From: Anagrus nilaparvatae
Taxonomy: Eukaryota > Arthropoda > Insecta > Hymenoptera > Mymaridae
Length of the DNA: 64,000 bases
Direction: 5' to 3'
NCBI GenBank assembly: GCA_022575985.1
Contig: JAKSXM010000014.1
Span: 12,276,001-12,340,000 of the forward strand
The notes beneath the pieces are model-generated. The model made no database searches. It saw nothing but the letters and a program-made list of their open reading frames with translations, and was not told the DNA's origin. Each line of letters starts with the position of its first letter. Within the stretch, counting starts at the first letter, position 1. Positions 35,382-46,984 of this stretch are shown here, piece by piece. A program made the translations under genes and the position numbers.

Positions 35382-36145
35382 GTTCTGGCTTTCATACATT
35401 CAACTACACTGATGTTATTGCTCTGAACTGACGTAACGACACCACCTTTACTACTGTTGACTTCCTGGCTCATCACCATCAAACATCTAGAAAAATTATC
35501 AATTTTAAAATTAAATAAATAAACCTAACTTTTATTTTTGTATATATACAATGATAATTTAACTTACAAAATATTTGAAATTAATAAAATCTGGAACAAG
35601 CTCCTTTTGTGCATATGACCAGAAGACTCGTTTTCCTCGCACATACCCTCACCAACGATGAATGACCTAGATAAAATTAAATAAATATTTGAAAAGCTAG
35701 ATTATAGGTTATGAATATTGTTTATTTTTAAATACACGCGCCAAGTACACAAATATAACCACCCCTTTTTTTTGTAAAATTTTATTTCCTAGAAATATAT
35801 ATAGTCCAAAACATAATAAAAAATGTCAAAAATACACTGTTAAAAATCATGAGATTATTTATTGACATTTAAAATACGCTTATCTCATTATAACACAAAA
35901 CACAATTAAAATTTTTAAAATTCTGTAACACTCAATTTTTAATCAAAGCACAACAACAATCAATTTTATTTCAATTTTATGCAAATTTATGCCTTAAATT
36001 AAATAATATTAATTAACTTCTTTCGATTTTACATTAGGTATATTTCTATTAAAAATAAATCACCTTTTTTTTCTGGGTCAAAATATTTTTCTCTCGTACG
36101 TTTCACGCTGCCACCATGGTTCTTGTATGCAGCATCTACAACTTA
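35382..36145 (-). pseudogene. Spliced exon remnants, left arm of palindrome 2
   Basis: On the minus strand three exon-like blocks run outward from the palindrome centre. The first lies within about 36070-36145 and ends before GTGATT. The second is 35568-35666, with TTTATCTAG before it and GTAAGT after. The third is 35382-35486, with TTTTTCTAG before it and GTAAGT after. Joining blocks two and three in one phase gives about 67 codons without a stop. In the phase dictated by block one, block two hits a stop because it is 2 bp shorter than its right-arm partner. A start-like ATG opens block three, followed by FDGDEPGSQQ and a stop. I do not recognise the product. It may be a captured host gene fragment or an element-encoded gene. 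Confidence 0.42.
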
Positions 36146-36149
36146 TTCT

Positions 36150-36870
36150 TAACGTGTGTACGTTGTTGCTGTGCGAGGTCCCCGAATTCCGACTGATTTT
36201 GCCACGAGAAAAAAGTGTTAGGAGAAACGTTAGCAAAAAATAAAGTTTATATATTTATGAATTTACTTTTGTAATTTTTACTTAAGCACGTAGACAAAAC
36301 TTTTTTTGGCTTCTCGTGGCAAAATCAGTCGGGAATGTACTGGCTTTTGGCCGGGAACCTCGCACAGCAACAGCGCGCGCGCGCACATATGTTAAGAAAT
36401 TCCCGTAGGGAAGAGTTTCTCGGATTTCGATGAAATTCTTTCGGTTTTGACTCGGTTTACGAGTAGAAAACAAGAAACTGTGTATATTACATTTTTTACA
36501 CGTATACGACTCGTTTACCGAGCGCTATCCGAGTATATTTTTTATTTTTTAAAATCACTACAGAATTAAATAAAATTAATTTTATATGCTTTTTTATATA
36601 AAAAATGATACAACTAAACCTAAATATTTAGTAATTAACGTTATAAAGTAAATATGTAATTCATTAGAACAAAATATTACATGATTTATGTGAATATAGT
36701 CTGCTGCTGTGAAGAAATATAGCGCCGCCATGCGTTCTTATTTTTGTTTTTTTCTACAATATATGCTAATAATGCTACAGTATATGCTCGAAATTTCCGC
36801 GGACGCCCAATGTTAAATTTCCTCGGATCGAGCGCGATCCGAGTAGCGAATTCCCTACGGGTTGCAGCCA
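36150..36870. other. Loop region at the centre of palindrome 2
   Basis: About 720 bp lie between the mirrored arms. They contain a secondary hairpin: 36150-36220 and 36300-36400 are complementary through TTGCTGTGCGAGGTCC, GACTGATTTTGCCACGAGAA and their complements. A CGCGCGCGCGCAC run lies near 36374. Local GC is higher than elsewhere, with CTCGGATT, GACTCGGTTTACGAG and CGAGCGCGATCCGAG short palindromes. Confidence 0.6.
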
Positions 36871-37556
36871 TAAATAAATTCGCGCATTATGGTGGCAGTG
36901 TGTATAACCAAAGAGGTTGTATAACACGAGAGAAAAATATATCTTTTGACTCAGAAAAAAAAGGTGATTTATTTTTTATAGAAATGTTAGAAATGTACCT
37001 AAATTTGAAAGAAGTTAATAAATTTAAGGTAATAAATTTGTATAAAATTGGCATATAAAATTGATTGTTATTGTGCTTTGATTAAAAATTGAGTGTTACA
37101 GAATTTTAAAAATTTTGTGTTTTGTGTTATAATGAGATAAGCGTATTTTAAATGTCAATAAATAATCTTATGATTTTTAACAGTGTATTTTTGACATTTT
37201 TTATTATGTTTTGGACTAAATATATTTCTAGAAAATAAAATTTTACAAAAAAAGGGGGTTGTTATATTTCTGTACTTGGCGGTTGGCGCGTGTATTTAAA
37301 AATAAATAAAATTCTTAACCTATAATCTTTTCTAATATAAATTTAATTTTGTCTAGGTCATTCATCGTTGGTGAGGGTATGTGCGAGGAAAACAAGTCTT
37401 ATGGTCATATATGCACGAAAGGAGCTTGTTGCAAATTTTATTGATTTCAAATATTTTGTAAGTTAAATTATCATTGTGTAAGTTAGGTTTATTTTATTAT
37501 AAACTTGATAATTTTTCTAGATGTTTAATGGTGATGAGCCAGGAAGTCAAGATTAG
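36810..37556 (+). CDS. Putative three-exon small gene, right arm of palindrome 2
   Basis: Exons 36810-36963, 37357-37457 and 37521-37556 have GT-AG introns of 393 and 63 bp. Donors are GTGATT and GTAAGT; acceptors are TTTTGTCTAG and TTTTTCTAG. The phases fit, giving about 96 aa that end FKYFMFNGDEPGSQD. The first ATG I would use is 36810, but an upstream exon is possible. The protein is basic with a central RVCARK stretch and no signal peptide or membrane segment. The left arm carries the same splice signals and a related EKKG-containing exon but is frameshifted. Unknown family. Conserved splice sites in two diverged copies argue for a once-functional spliced gene, but a non-coding transcript fits as well. 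Confidence 0.35.
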
Positions 37557-37912
37557 TAAAGGTGGTGTCGTTATTAGGTCAGTTCAATGCAATAACATCA
37601 GTGCAGTAGAATGTATGAAAACCAGAACGTAAGTAAGATTTTTACTGACTTCGCATATGTTACTTATTTGCTGTTGTGCTGCTATGCTGATACTTCGCAT
37701 TTTATATAATGATTTGTTATATCAGCATCTGCAATACTAATTACAGAAAATATAAATTTATCCATTTTAGCTCTTCTTCAGACATTGTAAAGTGAAATTA
37801 ATGCGTTGTAGTTTAGTGCATATATTATTAATAATAATTAAAACTATATCTGCTGCTTAAACTTTATATATTTTTTGTGAATATTGAATTCTTTGCCTAC
37901 TGTTTAGTTAAA

Positions 37913-38330
37913 TTCTGAATTCAGAATAGCAAACTACAAAAAATACTGGATGAAAGTAGTCAGTAGGGAATTACTGGGGCTAAGGTAATTCATCGATTAC
38001 TCCTTTTGTATGCATAACTGCAACCTCAAAAACTGTGTAAGAGTAGAATACGAAGAATTGCTAGAGCTAAACTAATCCATTGGTTACTCGATTAGACCCG
38101 TACTTGGAATAGCAAAAACAAATACTGTATATATACTATTCCCTGCAAAAACAAAGTACTGTATATATACTACTCCAAGATTCTACTCTTACTCAGTTTT
38201 TGAGGTTGCAGTTATACAAAATAAAAGCAGTAATCGATGAATTACCTTAGCTCCAGTATTTCCTTACTGACTACACTCATCGGGTTTATTTTGCAATTTG
38301 CTATTCTGAATTCAGAATTTAACTAAAGAA
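37913..38330. mobile_element. Palindromic element between TTCTGAATTCAGAAT ends, right arm
   Basis: Same ends and same GAGCTAAGGTAATTCATCGA blocks as 34018-34735 but only 418 bp, so it has lost internal material or the left copy has gained it. It sits at the mirrored position of palindrome 2. Confidence 0.75.
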
Positions 38331-38339
38331 ATATTTTAG

Positions 38340-39100
38340 CTCTAGCAATTCTTTACATGTTAAATTTAAAAATTTATAATACAGGACTAATTTAGTAACT
38401 GATGCTGCTTTTTAGACACAGGTCAAATTAAAGTGATTATAATTGTTAACATCCTTATAGTTCTGTATTTGGAATTCCAAAAGCAAATACTGGCGGATAA
38501 CAGTAGTAAGCGAAGTATTGCTAGAGATATATTAAAATATATTTAAGCTTCAGCTGAATTCTTGCTACTTTCATCCAGTATTTGTAGTTGACATTGCAAA
38601 TACAGAATAAATAAAGTAAGTTAAGTATTATTTTATCTCTAGCAATACTATGCTTACTACTGTTAACCAGTATTTGCTTTTGGAATTCCAAGTACAGAAC
38701 TATAAGGATGTTACCGATTAATCACTTTATTTAGCACTAGAAATTCTTCACTTATACTGCTTTTTGTATTGCTGTTTGTTTAATTCCCAATTTTCAGGAT
38801 GCATTAATAAATTTTTATCAAAAACAAATAATGATCTTCAGAAGGAATAAAGTAAATTATTTTTAAGGCGAATGATATACAAAAATCTTATTTTAGTTGA
38901 GTACCTATTTATCTTACACTTGCATACATTCTACAATAGACAGATTTTAAAAGAATCAAGTCTGGTATTTTTGGTACAGTATATTTATTTATGACACTGT
39001 AAAAAATCTTATCCATGTAGAGGAACCACTTCGATATAGGTAAAATTTTGTTTTTTGATTTTTTGCAGTCTTGAAACCCCAGAAACCTACTAAAAAACTA
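38340..39100. repeat. Right-arm-specific insert with 260-bp hairpin
   Basis: At 38451-38711 CATCCTTATAGTTCTGTA and CAGTATTTGCTTTTGGAATT, with their complements, form an inverted repeat with arms of about 90 bp. The remainder is AT-rich, without genes. The left arm has no equivalent between its matching blocks. Confidence 0.65.
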
Positions 39101-39104
39101 ATTT

Positions 39105-39435
39105 TAGGTATTGGGTCGCTGATTAAGAATTTCGGAGTCTTTTCTATTAGAAATGAGCTTAGAAATTAGTAACACCCTTAAATAAGCAAAAAAAACACCT
39201 AAAAGGAATGTTTTTGCTATTTTTGCACTTTGGGTGTTCCGATGTGGTCCATATAGGTTTTTTGGGTCGCTGATCAAGAATTTCGTCGAATTTTTAACAA
39301 AAAATTTAAATTTCACCTCTAAATTAGCATAAACTATCCTAAAAAAGGGTGTTTGCTATTTTTGCACTAAAAAAAGCTATTATTAGGAAAAATTGAAAGA
39401 TTTTTCAAACTGATCAGAAATGATAGTTAAAAAAT
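39105..39435 (-). repeat. Palindrome 2 inner pair, right copy
   Basis: Complement of 33750-34015. It includes CTATTTTTGCACTTTGGGTG twice in diverged form and TTTTTTGGGTCGCTGATCAAG. It ends near TGATCAGAAATGATAGTTAA. Confidence 0.68.
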
Positions 39436-39464
39436 ATTTTATACGGCCCTTGTTCATAAATAAA

Positions 39465-39530
39465 GAATGCCCCAAATCGCAGTTTACCATCCTCGGCTTC
39501 GCCTCGGAAGGTAATTTACGTGCATTATTT
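39465..39530 (+). repeat. Second copy of GCCCCAAATCGC + CTCGGCTTCGCCTCGG hairpin
   Basis: AATGCCCCAAATCGCAGT, TTTACCATC, then CTCGGCTTCGCCTCGG and AAGGTAATTTACG repeat the arrangement of 24080-24145 in the opposite orientation. The hairpin core and its CCCCAAATCGC neighbour are thus a mobile or selected module, not a one-off. Confidence 0.7.
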
Positions 39531-39925
39531 ACTTTTCTGTACACGAGCCGTAAATATACTATTTTTTTATTTTTATTTTCAGGAGTTGTTCTAACCCTTT
39601 GAAAATTTACCCCAAATATAAACTGTAGTACAACAACATTTTCAAAATCAACTTAAAAAACAATTTTATTTCACAGTTAATTGGAATAGAGTAATTTTTT
39701 TATTCTAAAATGATAAAATAAAATACAATTTTTCATTAAATCGTAGTAATTTTAATTTTGACTAAAGTTGAAGAAAACGTCAATTTTCCAGAAAAATTCG
39801 CATTTGAATTTGGTTGCACAAAAAATTATAGCCCTTAATATTGAAATTGAAGACTAGAGAAAATTAAAATTAAAATGTGTTGTTTACAAACCTTGGGCAA
39901 AAAGACTATTTTTTAACCTGGGTGG

Positions 39926-40798
39926 AACGCACAATGTAGTAAAAAAAAAAGTGGCCAAAAATCGGCTTCAACGCAATTTATTATGAAAAAAAATTCTACT
40001 GGATGGAAAATTACCGTTTTTGTGTATACTAAATGTTAGAAACTCGAGATCAAAAAAATTTTTTTCTTTTTTAATTTTTTTAGCTGCTGAGTGAAAAAAA
40101 AATCAGTTTTGTTACTATAAAAAGGTAAAATATTTATATTTTTAAAATAAAATTTTTAGGTACAGCTCTATATTAAAATATGTACATAAATGATAAATAA
40201 ACCTTGTATTAGTATAATTATACATGGTTGTATGCTGTATACAGATGTGTTAGTCAACAAATTAAAAAAAAAAAATGAAAAATTTAATTTTTCTACTTTT
40301 ATTACTTATATTTTAAACTTTAATAAAGTATAAAAATATAAATTATATAAAAACATTAAAAAAAACTTTATTCAAGTTCAAATTATAATTAAAAGTAGAA
40401 AAATCAAATTTTTCATTTTTTTTTTAATTTGTTGACTAAATTGCAAATGTTGACTAACACATCTTTATACTGCATACAACCATGTAATTATACTAATAAA
40501 CTTTTTTTAGGTTTATTTATCATTTATGTACATATTTTAATATAGAGCTGTACCTAAAAAATTTTTTTTTCATTTTAAAAATATAAATATTTTACCTTTT
40601 TTATGGTAAAAAACAGATTTTTTTTTTCATTCAGCAGCTAAAATAATTTAAAAAAAAAAAAAATTTTTTTGATCTTAAGTTCCTATCATTTAGTATACAC
40701 AAAAACTGTCATTTTCCATCCAGCAGAATTTTTTTTCATAAAAACTTGCGTTGTAGACGATTTTTGGCCACTTTTTTTTTATTACTACACTGTGGGAC
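39926..40798. mobile_element. 0.87-kb palindromic element
   Basis: Left end CGCACAATGTAGTAAAAA and right end TTACTACACTGTGGGACG. Arms of about 400 bp match through AAGTGGCCAAAAATCG, TTCTACTGGATGGAAAAT, CTGAGTGAAAAAAAAATC and GTACAGCTCTATATTAAAAT-type blocks. The centre is near 40365. No coding frame is present. Ends of this type resemble Tc1/mariner-derived MITEs, but I cannot confirm the family. Confidence 0.78.
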
Positions 40799-40819
40799 GC
40801 CTTTTTTAAAAAAGGATAC

Positions 40820-41545
40820 GTTAACTTATTTTTGGGGTCAAAAATCGTATACTGTCGCGTTCTCCTTCATTTTTTTACCCCCTCCAAGTAATTTTTTGAC
40901 CCAAATTTTTTTTAAAATTAATGATTGATTAATATGGAAATAAAAAATCCCTGTTAGGATGATGGACAAGACCATTTAGTTGACAAAGCAGGAGACGTTA
41001 ACTTATTTTAGGGTCAAAAATCGTATACTGTCGCATTGTCCTTCATTTTTTTACCCCCTCCAAGTAATTTTTTGGCCCAAATTTTTTTTAAATTGTTAAT
41101 TGATTAATATGGAAATAATAAATCCCTGTTAGATTGATGGACAAGACCATTTAGTTGGAGAAATCGTAACCGGTAACTTATTTTTATTGTAAAAAACGTA
41201 TCTTTAAAAGATCACCATAATTTTTTTACCCCCTCCTAGTAATTTTTTGGCCCAAATTTTTTTTTAAATTAATAATTTATTAATATGGATATAAAAAATC
41301 CCTCTTAGATTGATGGACAAGACCATTTAGTTGACAAAACAGGAGATGTTAACTTATTTTTAGGGTCAAAAATCGTATACTGTCGCGTTGTCCTTCATTT
41401 TTTTACCCCCTCCAAGTAATTTTTTGGCCCAAATTTTTTTTAAATTGTTAATTGATTAATATGGAAATAATAAATCCCTCTTAGATTGATGGACAAGACC
41501 ATTTAGGTGACAAAACAGAAGCCGATAACTCAGTTTTAGTGTCAA
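40820..41545 (+). repeat. 176-bp tandem repeat, four copies plus partial
   Basis: Units start with (G)TTAACTTATTTTTAGGG near 40820, 40997, 41172, 41348 and 41524. Spacings are 177, 175, 176 and 176. Each contains TTTTTTACCCCCTCCAAGTA, TTAATATGGAAATAA and GATGGACAAGACCATTTAG. Copies are similar, with the third the most diverged. Palindrome 2's left arm lacks it. No frame stays open. Confidence 0.88.
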
Positions 41546-42700
41546 AAATCGTATCTTGTAGCGTCTACCGTAATACGTCTTATAAGTCCCGTTATTTTTC
41601 AGGTACTAGAATGAAACCGGGGGATTGGGAATTAATGGGGAATTTTTTTTGGTTAATAATTTCATTAACATTAAAATTAAAAAAAAAATTTTTTTTGAAA
41701 AATTTTCCTAAGTCCCGATATTCCTCGGGTACCTGTAGAAACTTGGCGCGGGTACCTTGACGTTCATGCAATTGGTATTTCTATACAAAAAGCGAGGCGA
41801 AAATCCAAGTGTTACAAATCCTCAAGAAAAAGAATGAGGGACTATTTTTATACATCTCCAGGAGAATAGAATAATTCAAAAATTGTTATTAGATAAATTT
41901 ATTGAAAATTTTTCCCACTATAGAGATTTATTCCACTTTTTATAAGGCTTTTAAATAAATGCGCACACTGGAAACGAAAAAAGTATGCAAATAAATTACC
42001 TACTGAATGATACTTTCAACCCTCAATATGTATACAAAATTTTTCATATTGAAAAATTCAAATGACCGAAAATTGTCGGAGCCATATTTTAAAGACAGCT
42101 ATATACAATCGTTTGACGGGAATTCACTCCTTTTACTTTTCATTATATGAGTATGGCACATCAATTTTATTTATTTATTTTATGTTTATAATAATAATAA
42201 TATATTAAGTTCAGGGTGTCTATAGGGCCTTTAAACTCCTTATATCTTTTATATATACTTATTTGACAAAATTAGTCCTTATATACTTAAAAAGTATTTA
42301 TTTTCCATGATAAAGTCCTTATTTATTGAAATTAACAATGGTTTGTGGACCAAAAACTTATATGAGTTATTTACTTTTTTTGTCATTTTTGCACAAACTT
42401 CCAGAAAAGGTCTGCAAAGAGTAGAATCACCTAAAGCAATGCTTTTTTAACCTGTAAATACCCAACCGAAAGTTCTTGGACACTTGAATTTTTCTGTAAT
42501 AAAAACTGGGTCGTTCTTTTCAGCGGAGTCTGTTTTCACCTATAAAATACAACTCCTAAAAAATGAAATATCAATCCCTTTTGTCAGAGTAGATACATTT
42601 TTACCAGGGGAAGTAAACTGTTTAGATCTAAAAAAACTGACAAATTTTGACTAAAAATCTCATCCAGTATTTTAGATCACTTTTTATTTTCATAGCCCGT
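41546..42700. other. AT-rich right-arm-specific sequence
   Basis: No gene is seen. CCCG(A/T)TATTTNTCGGGTAC-like words recur near 41586 and 41712. A TTTTGTCATTTTTGCACAAACTTCCAGAAAAGG stretch near 42378 (two parts) resembles phrases near 31547, 30118 and 45240, so fragments of the arm family are dispersed here. Confidence 0.4.
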
Positions 42701-42704
42701 TTTT

Positions 42705-43560
42705 ATTTAAAACCACTAGAAATAGGGATATCAACCCCTAAATAAGGGTGAGCTTTGTAAAATATAAAAAGAATAAACTGATATATCTAAAATTGAAATT
42801 TTTACTCGAAAATTTAAAATTTGAAAATTTATACCATTTTAGTGGTTGATATCTTATTTCGTAGGGGTTGTAGGTAAAGACTGACTCCGGAAATAAAAAA
42901 AGCGACCCAAATTACATACTAGGTGAGATTTATAGGCCGAAATATTCAATATTTCATTAAGTTGTAAAAATCACCACCGTGCTTACTAAAGAAACCTTCA
43001 AGGAGGGTTGTAATGGCAAATACATGACATTAGATTTCATTCCATCTCTTGGGAGTCCTAGAAATTATTTTCATGCCAAATAAAAATTTTTTTGAATTTT
43101 GGAACATCTTGAGTTTCTTTAAGAATTATTCGAAAATTTACTCCGCTTTAGGGGTTGGTATCTCATTTCTTAGGAGTTGTAAGTGATAATGGGCTTTGGA
43201 AATGAAAAAAGCCACCTAAATTACCTGCTAGGTGTGTTTTTGGGCCCAAAATATTCAATATTTCATTTATTTTTAAAACTGACTAACATACTTGGTAAAG
43301 ACACTCCCAGGGAGGGTTGTAAGGGCAATTACATGCGTATTTGATTTTTTTCCATCTCTTAGGAGTCCTAGAAATTATTTTTAATGATAAATAAAAAGTT
43401 TTTTGCATTTGGGAACATCTTAAGTTTCTTTAAGGATTATTTGAAAATTGAACACACCTTACTGGGTTGATACCTCATTTCGTAAGGGTTGTAGGTCAAA
43501 ACGTACTCCGGAAATGAAAAGAATGGCCCAAATTACCTACTGGGTGAGTTTTTCAGCCTA
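42705..43560 (+). repeat. 305-bp tandem repeat, about 2.8 copies
   Basis: GGTTGATATCTCATTTCGTAG-like starts lie near 42845, 43152 and 43461. Each is followed by GGGTTGTAGGT, GGAAATGAAAAAAG and CCCAAATTACCTACTAGGTG-type blocks. Near 42715 the first block appears reversed, ATATCAACCCCTAAATAAG, making a local inverted pair at the array start. Non-coding. Confidence 0.75.
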
Positions 43561-43714
43561 AAATATACAGTTTTTATTACCAAACAATTCAAGTATCCAA
43601 GAACTGTCGCTTAGGCATTAATAGGTTAAACATATTATTTGGCCAAAAGTGCCAGTTTCTTATTTTTCTGAAACTTATTTATTTCGTTCTGTATAACTTA
43701 TACGTAACTTATTT

Positions 43715-46057
43715 ATATTTTTGGCTCAAAATTTATACCCAGATAATCTGTAAAAGAAGGATTATAATTGATAAAAAATTATAGTTTGGAGAATTATACC
43801 AAATTTATACTAAAAAAAAATTAATAGGAGTTTTTCTTTCTAACCCTTCATTAATTTTTTTAATTTTCTTATGTTTAAATTTAAATTAAGTGACCAACAA
43901 AACCTCTGGTATTTAGTTTTAGACTATAAATAAAGCATTTGAAAAAAATGGATATTCGCCCACTTCAACCCAGGTATATACGATTTTCTACCCGAGATTA
44001 CATTTGATGATTTTTTTATTACATATTTGAAATTAGCAAAAATACAAATAATTACCAGAAACATAAAGAACTGGCACGTTTTGGTAAAAAAATAGCGGGT
44101 AGAAAAGGCTAGTTTTTAATTATTCTGTTCTCTGTAGATCTTTTCTGAAAGTTTGGACACCAAAAATGACTAAAAAACAATTATTAGGCACAAAGTTTCC
44201 CAAGTGCAAATTATCGGATGGCTTTATTCATTTAATAACGATATTAACAAATACTAATTTATGAATCATGTCTCAATCATTCTTTTTTTCTTTTTTTTAT
44301 TTTAGGAAGCAAAAAATTGACAATCATTTGAAGATAAAGTACCTGCTCGAGTGCACTGTCTATGGAAATTAAACTTTGGCTTCGATTGGGCGTTAAATTT
44401 GGAGACAAAAAATTTCTGAACTGATACTATTTCAGTTCATAAGTTTTTTCAATATTCATGAATATTTTTTATTGTAAACCTGCAGAAATAAAAATTTAAT
44501 ATTACAAAAATATTTACTTATTATTTAAAAATCAATCACTTACCTTGTAATAGTATTTCTAAACCTATAAAATTATTTACTGATACTGTAAATTAGTGTA
44601 CATAAAAAACCATTAATTATTTTACAGGGGTAATAGAACAAGAAACAGGAAACTTGTCCCCAAAGTTCAAAGTTTTACCTCGACCTATGGTAAATTATTT
44701 CGTCGATATAAGTAGGTTTTTGTCCTAGGGGTAAATTTTCTTTTCAAGTTCCACAGTTTACCTAGAAATTTTACTTTTGTTACCCAAAGGCTGTTTTTTG
44801 CCTGCGCTTGCGTAAAACTTGGCGTGAAATTCCCTACATTAATTGAGCACATATGGACAGGAAAAAATATTGTAGGTACCATAAGCTAAAAGTTTTAGAG
44901 ACTAATGTATTACTCTTTCCCGGATTCAGCACGCACTCAAGCTAGTGATATTAATATATTCAGTGTCAAAACTGCAATTGCAACAAAGTTGCAATTTAAA
45001 GTGAGGTATCGCTATGACTCCTAGAATTATTTTTAACCCCTGGGAAAAATATTTTCATTAATATTATTCAAAATTATTTAAAATTTTGAAAAAATTGTAT
45101 TTTTAAAATACAATTCACGTTCCTATGAATTTTAAATAAAAAATTATTTAAATTTTCTTATAAAAATAATTCTTGAAAAGAACTTTTGCAATAAATTGAA
45201 ATAAATAATGTTTTGCGGTCAAAAATTTATAAAATATTTACTTTTTTGGTCATTTTTGATGTACATACTTTCAGAAAAGGACTTCAGAGGGTCATTAAAA
45301 AGAGAATCATCAAAAGCAAGACTTTTTGACTTCTGTACTCCTTGATTCATTTTTTAAAATTTGAATTCAGTGATAAAAAAAACCCAGTTATCTTAGCATT
45401 TTTCAGAAATATAAGGAAATATCACGTTTTGGCTGAATTCGCGGTAAAAAGGGTTGGTCTTCGATGATTCTACCCTCTGTACTTTTTTTCCGTAAGTTTT
45501 TACACCAAAATGACAAAAAAAGAAAGTAAATTTATAGTCTGGAAACTATTTATAATCGTTAGATTCAAAATTATATTATTATTGGAACTTTTAATGTTAA
45601 CATAATCTTTAAACCGAAAAAACTCAGGTGGCACGCTTTGGCCGCGCCGGCGGTAATCGGCTAATGACACACATTATGTGTATCGAGGTCATCTGCCTTT
45701 GGTCAGTAACCAAAAAATAACTAGTCATTTATGTAAAATTCGAAAAAAAACATTCAATAAGCTTAAATCATAATTTTTGACCATATCGAACATTTTATTG
45801 TTTATTTTTTATTCAATTATATATGCGCTTATCAATTTAAATTGCTCTAAAATGGCTAATAATGCCTAATACGGTCATAAGATTATGATTTAAGCTTATA
45901 TATTTTTTTATTCTTTTTTTTTAATTTCTCATATGATTTCTCATATGATATCTCAGTTGAAATTCTCATATGATTTCTCATGTGAGATATCATATGAGAA
46001 ATCACATGAGAAATCACATGAGAAATCATATGAGATATCATATGAGAATTTTTGCGA
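43715..46057 (-). repeat. Palindrome 2 right-arm segment, 2.3 kb
   Basis: Complement of 29575-32010. It ends with the mirrored CATATG array at 45925-46050. A short piece of the left arm near 30480-30545, including GCACGTTTTAGCCGCACC, is missing at about 45180 here, so small deletions have accumulated since duplication. Confidence 0.8.
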
Positions 46058-46110
46058 GGGTAGTACATAATCTTCTTTTATGATAATTATGTCTGCTAGA
46101 CAGTTTTTGG

Positions 46111-46158
46111 TGTAGCTGGTGTAGTTATATCTTGAAGACATAATTACACCAGCTACAG
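46111..46158. repeat. TGTAGCTGGTGTAGTTAT hairpin
   Basis: TGTAGCTGGTGTAGTTAT and ATAATTACACCAGCTACA flank a short loop, giving a stem of about 18 bp with a one-base bulge. It lies just outside the mirrored arm. Confidence 0.65.
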
Positions 46159-46199
46159 GAATAAAGAAAAAATTTTTGCTATGTTTAAATTGAGGAATA

Positions 46200-46810
46200 A
46201 AAATGATACCTAGTAAAAACGTTAATTCTAGATATTCGTAATTTCATAGAAATAAATTAAGTACTATGTCCAAAAAGAAAACAATTTATGGTGTTTTTTA
46301 AATTTTTTTATGTAAAAAATTTTGAAAAAAAAAATTTCGAAAAATTACGTATCAGATGGAGAAATCCTTTACAAACGATAATTCTAGATATTCGTACTCT
46401 CATAGGAAAAAATTAAGTATTACGTCCTAAAATAAAAAAAAATTTGGCGTTTTTTGTATTTTTTGGCGACAAAAATTTTGAGAAAAAAAGTTTTGAAAAA
46501 ATGAAGTATCAGGCCCAAAAAATGATTATAAAAAATATTTCTAAAACTAGTACTTCCACAGAAACAAATTAAGTACTGCATCCATAAAGAAAAAAAAAAT
46601 TGGTATTTTTTGTATTTTTTGGTAAAAAAAATTTTGAGAAAAAAATTCATCAGATTCGAGATATCGAGTAAAAATCGTACTTTTAAATATAAGTACTTTC
46701 ATGGAAATAAATGAGGTATTACATCCAAATTAAAAAAAAAGAAAAGTAGTTTGAGATTTTTTGATGAAAAAATTTTTGAAAAAAAAATTAGGTCTTAATT
46801 CCATAATGGT
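46200..46810 (-). repeat. 150-bp satellite, reverse copy
   Basis: About four units of the satellite at 640-1900 lie in opposite orientation, with TTTCATAGAAATAAATTAAG, GTACTATGTCC and TTCATGGAAATAAATGAGG blocks. It ends at TTCACCGGTTAC beside a CA microsatellite. The flanking palindrome 2 arm has no counterpart on the left, so the satellite entered or expanded only here. Confidence 0.78.
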
Positions 46811-46826
46811 TGTGAAATTTCACCGG

Positions 46827-46828
<2 letters not shown>

Positions 46829-46860
<32 letters not shown>
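46829..46860 (+). repeat. (CA)n microsatellite
   Basis: About 14 uninterrupted AC dinucleotides directly after the reversed satellite. Confidence 0.95.
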
Positions 46861-46861
<1 letters not shown>

Positions 46862-46984
46862 GACTTTTTTTAAAAACCGGTTTTTTAGCTTCCCGCAAAC
46901 GCAAATGTTTTTTCACATTCCTGACCAAAAATATCGATTCAGCGCCCTAAAAAAACTTCAGATACCGTTTTTTAATTGATTAAA

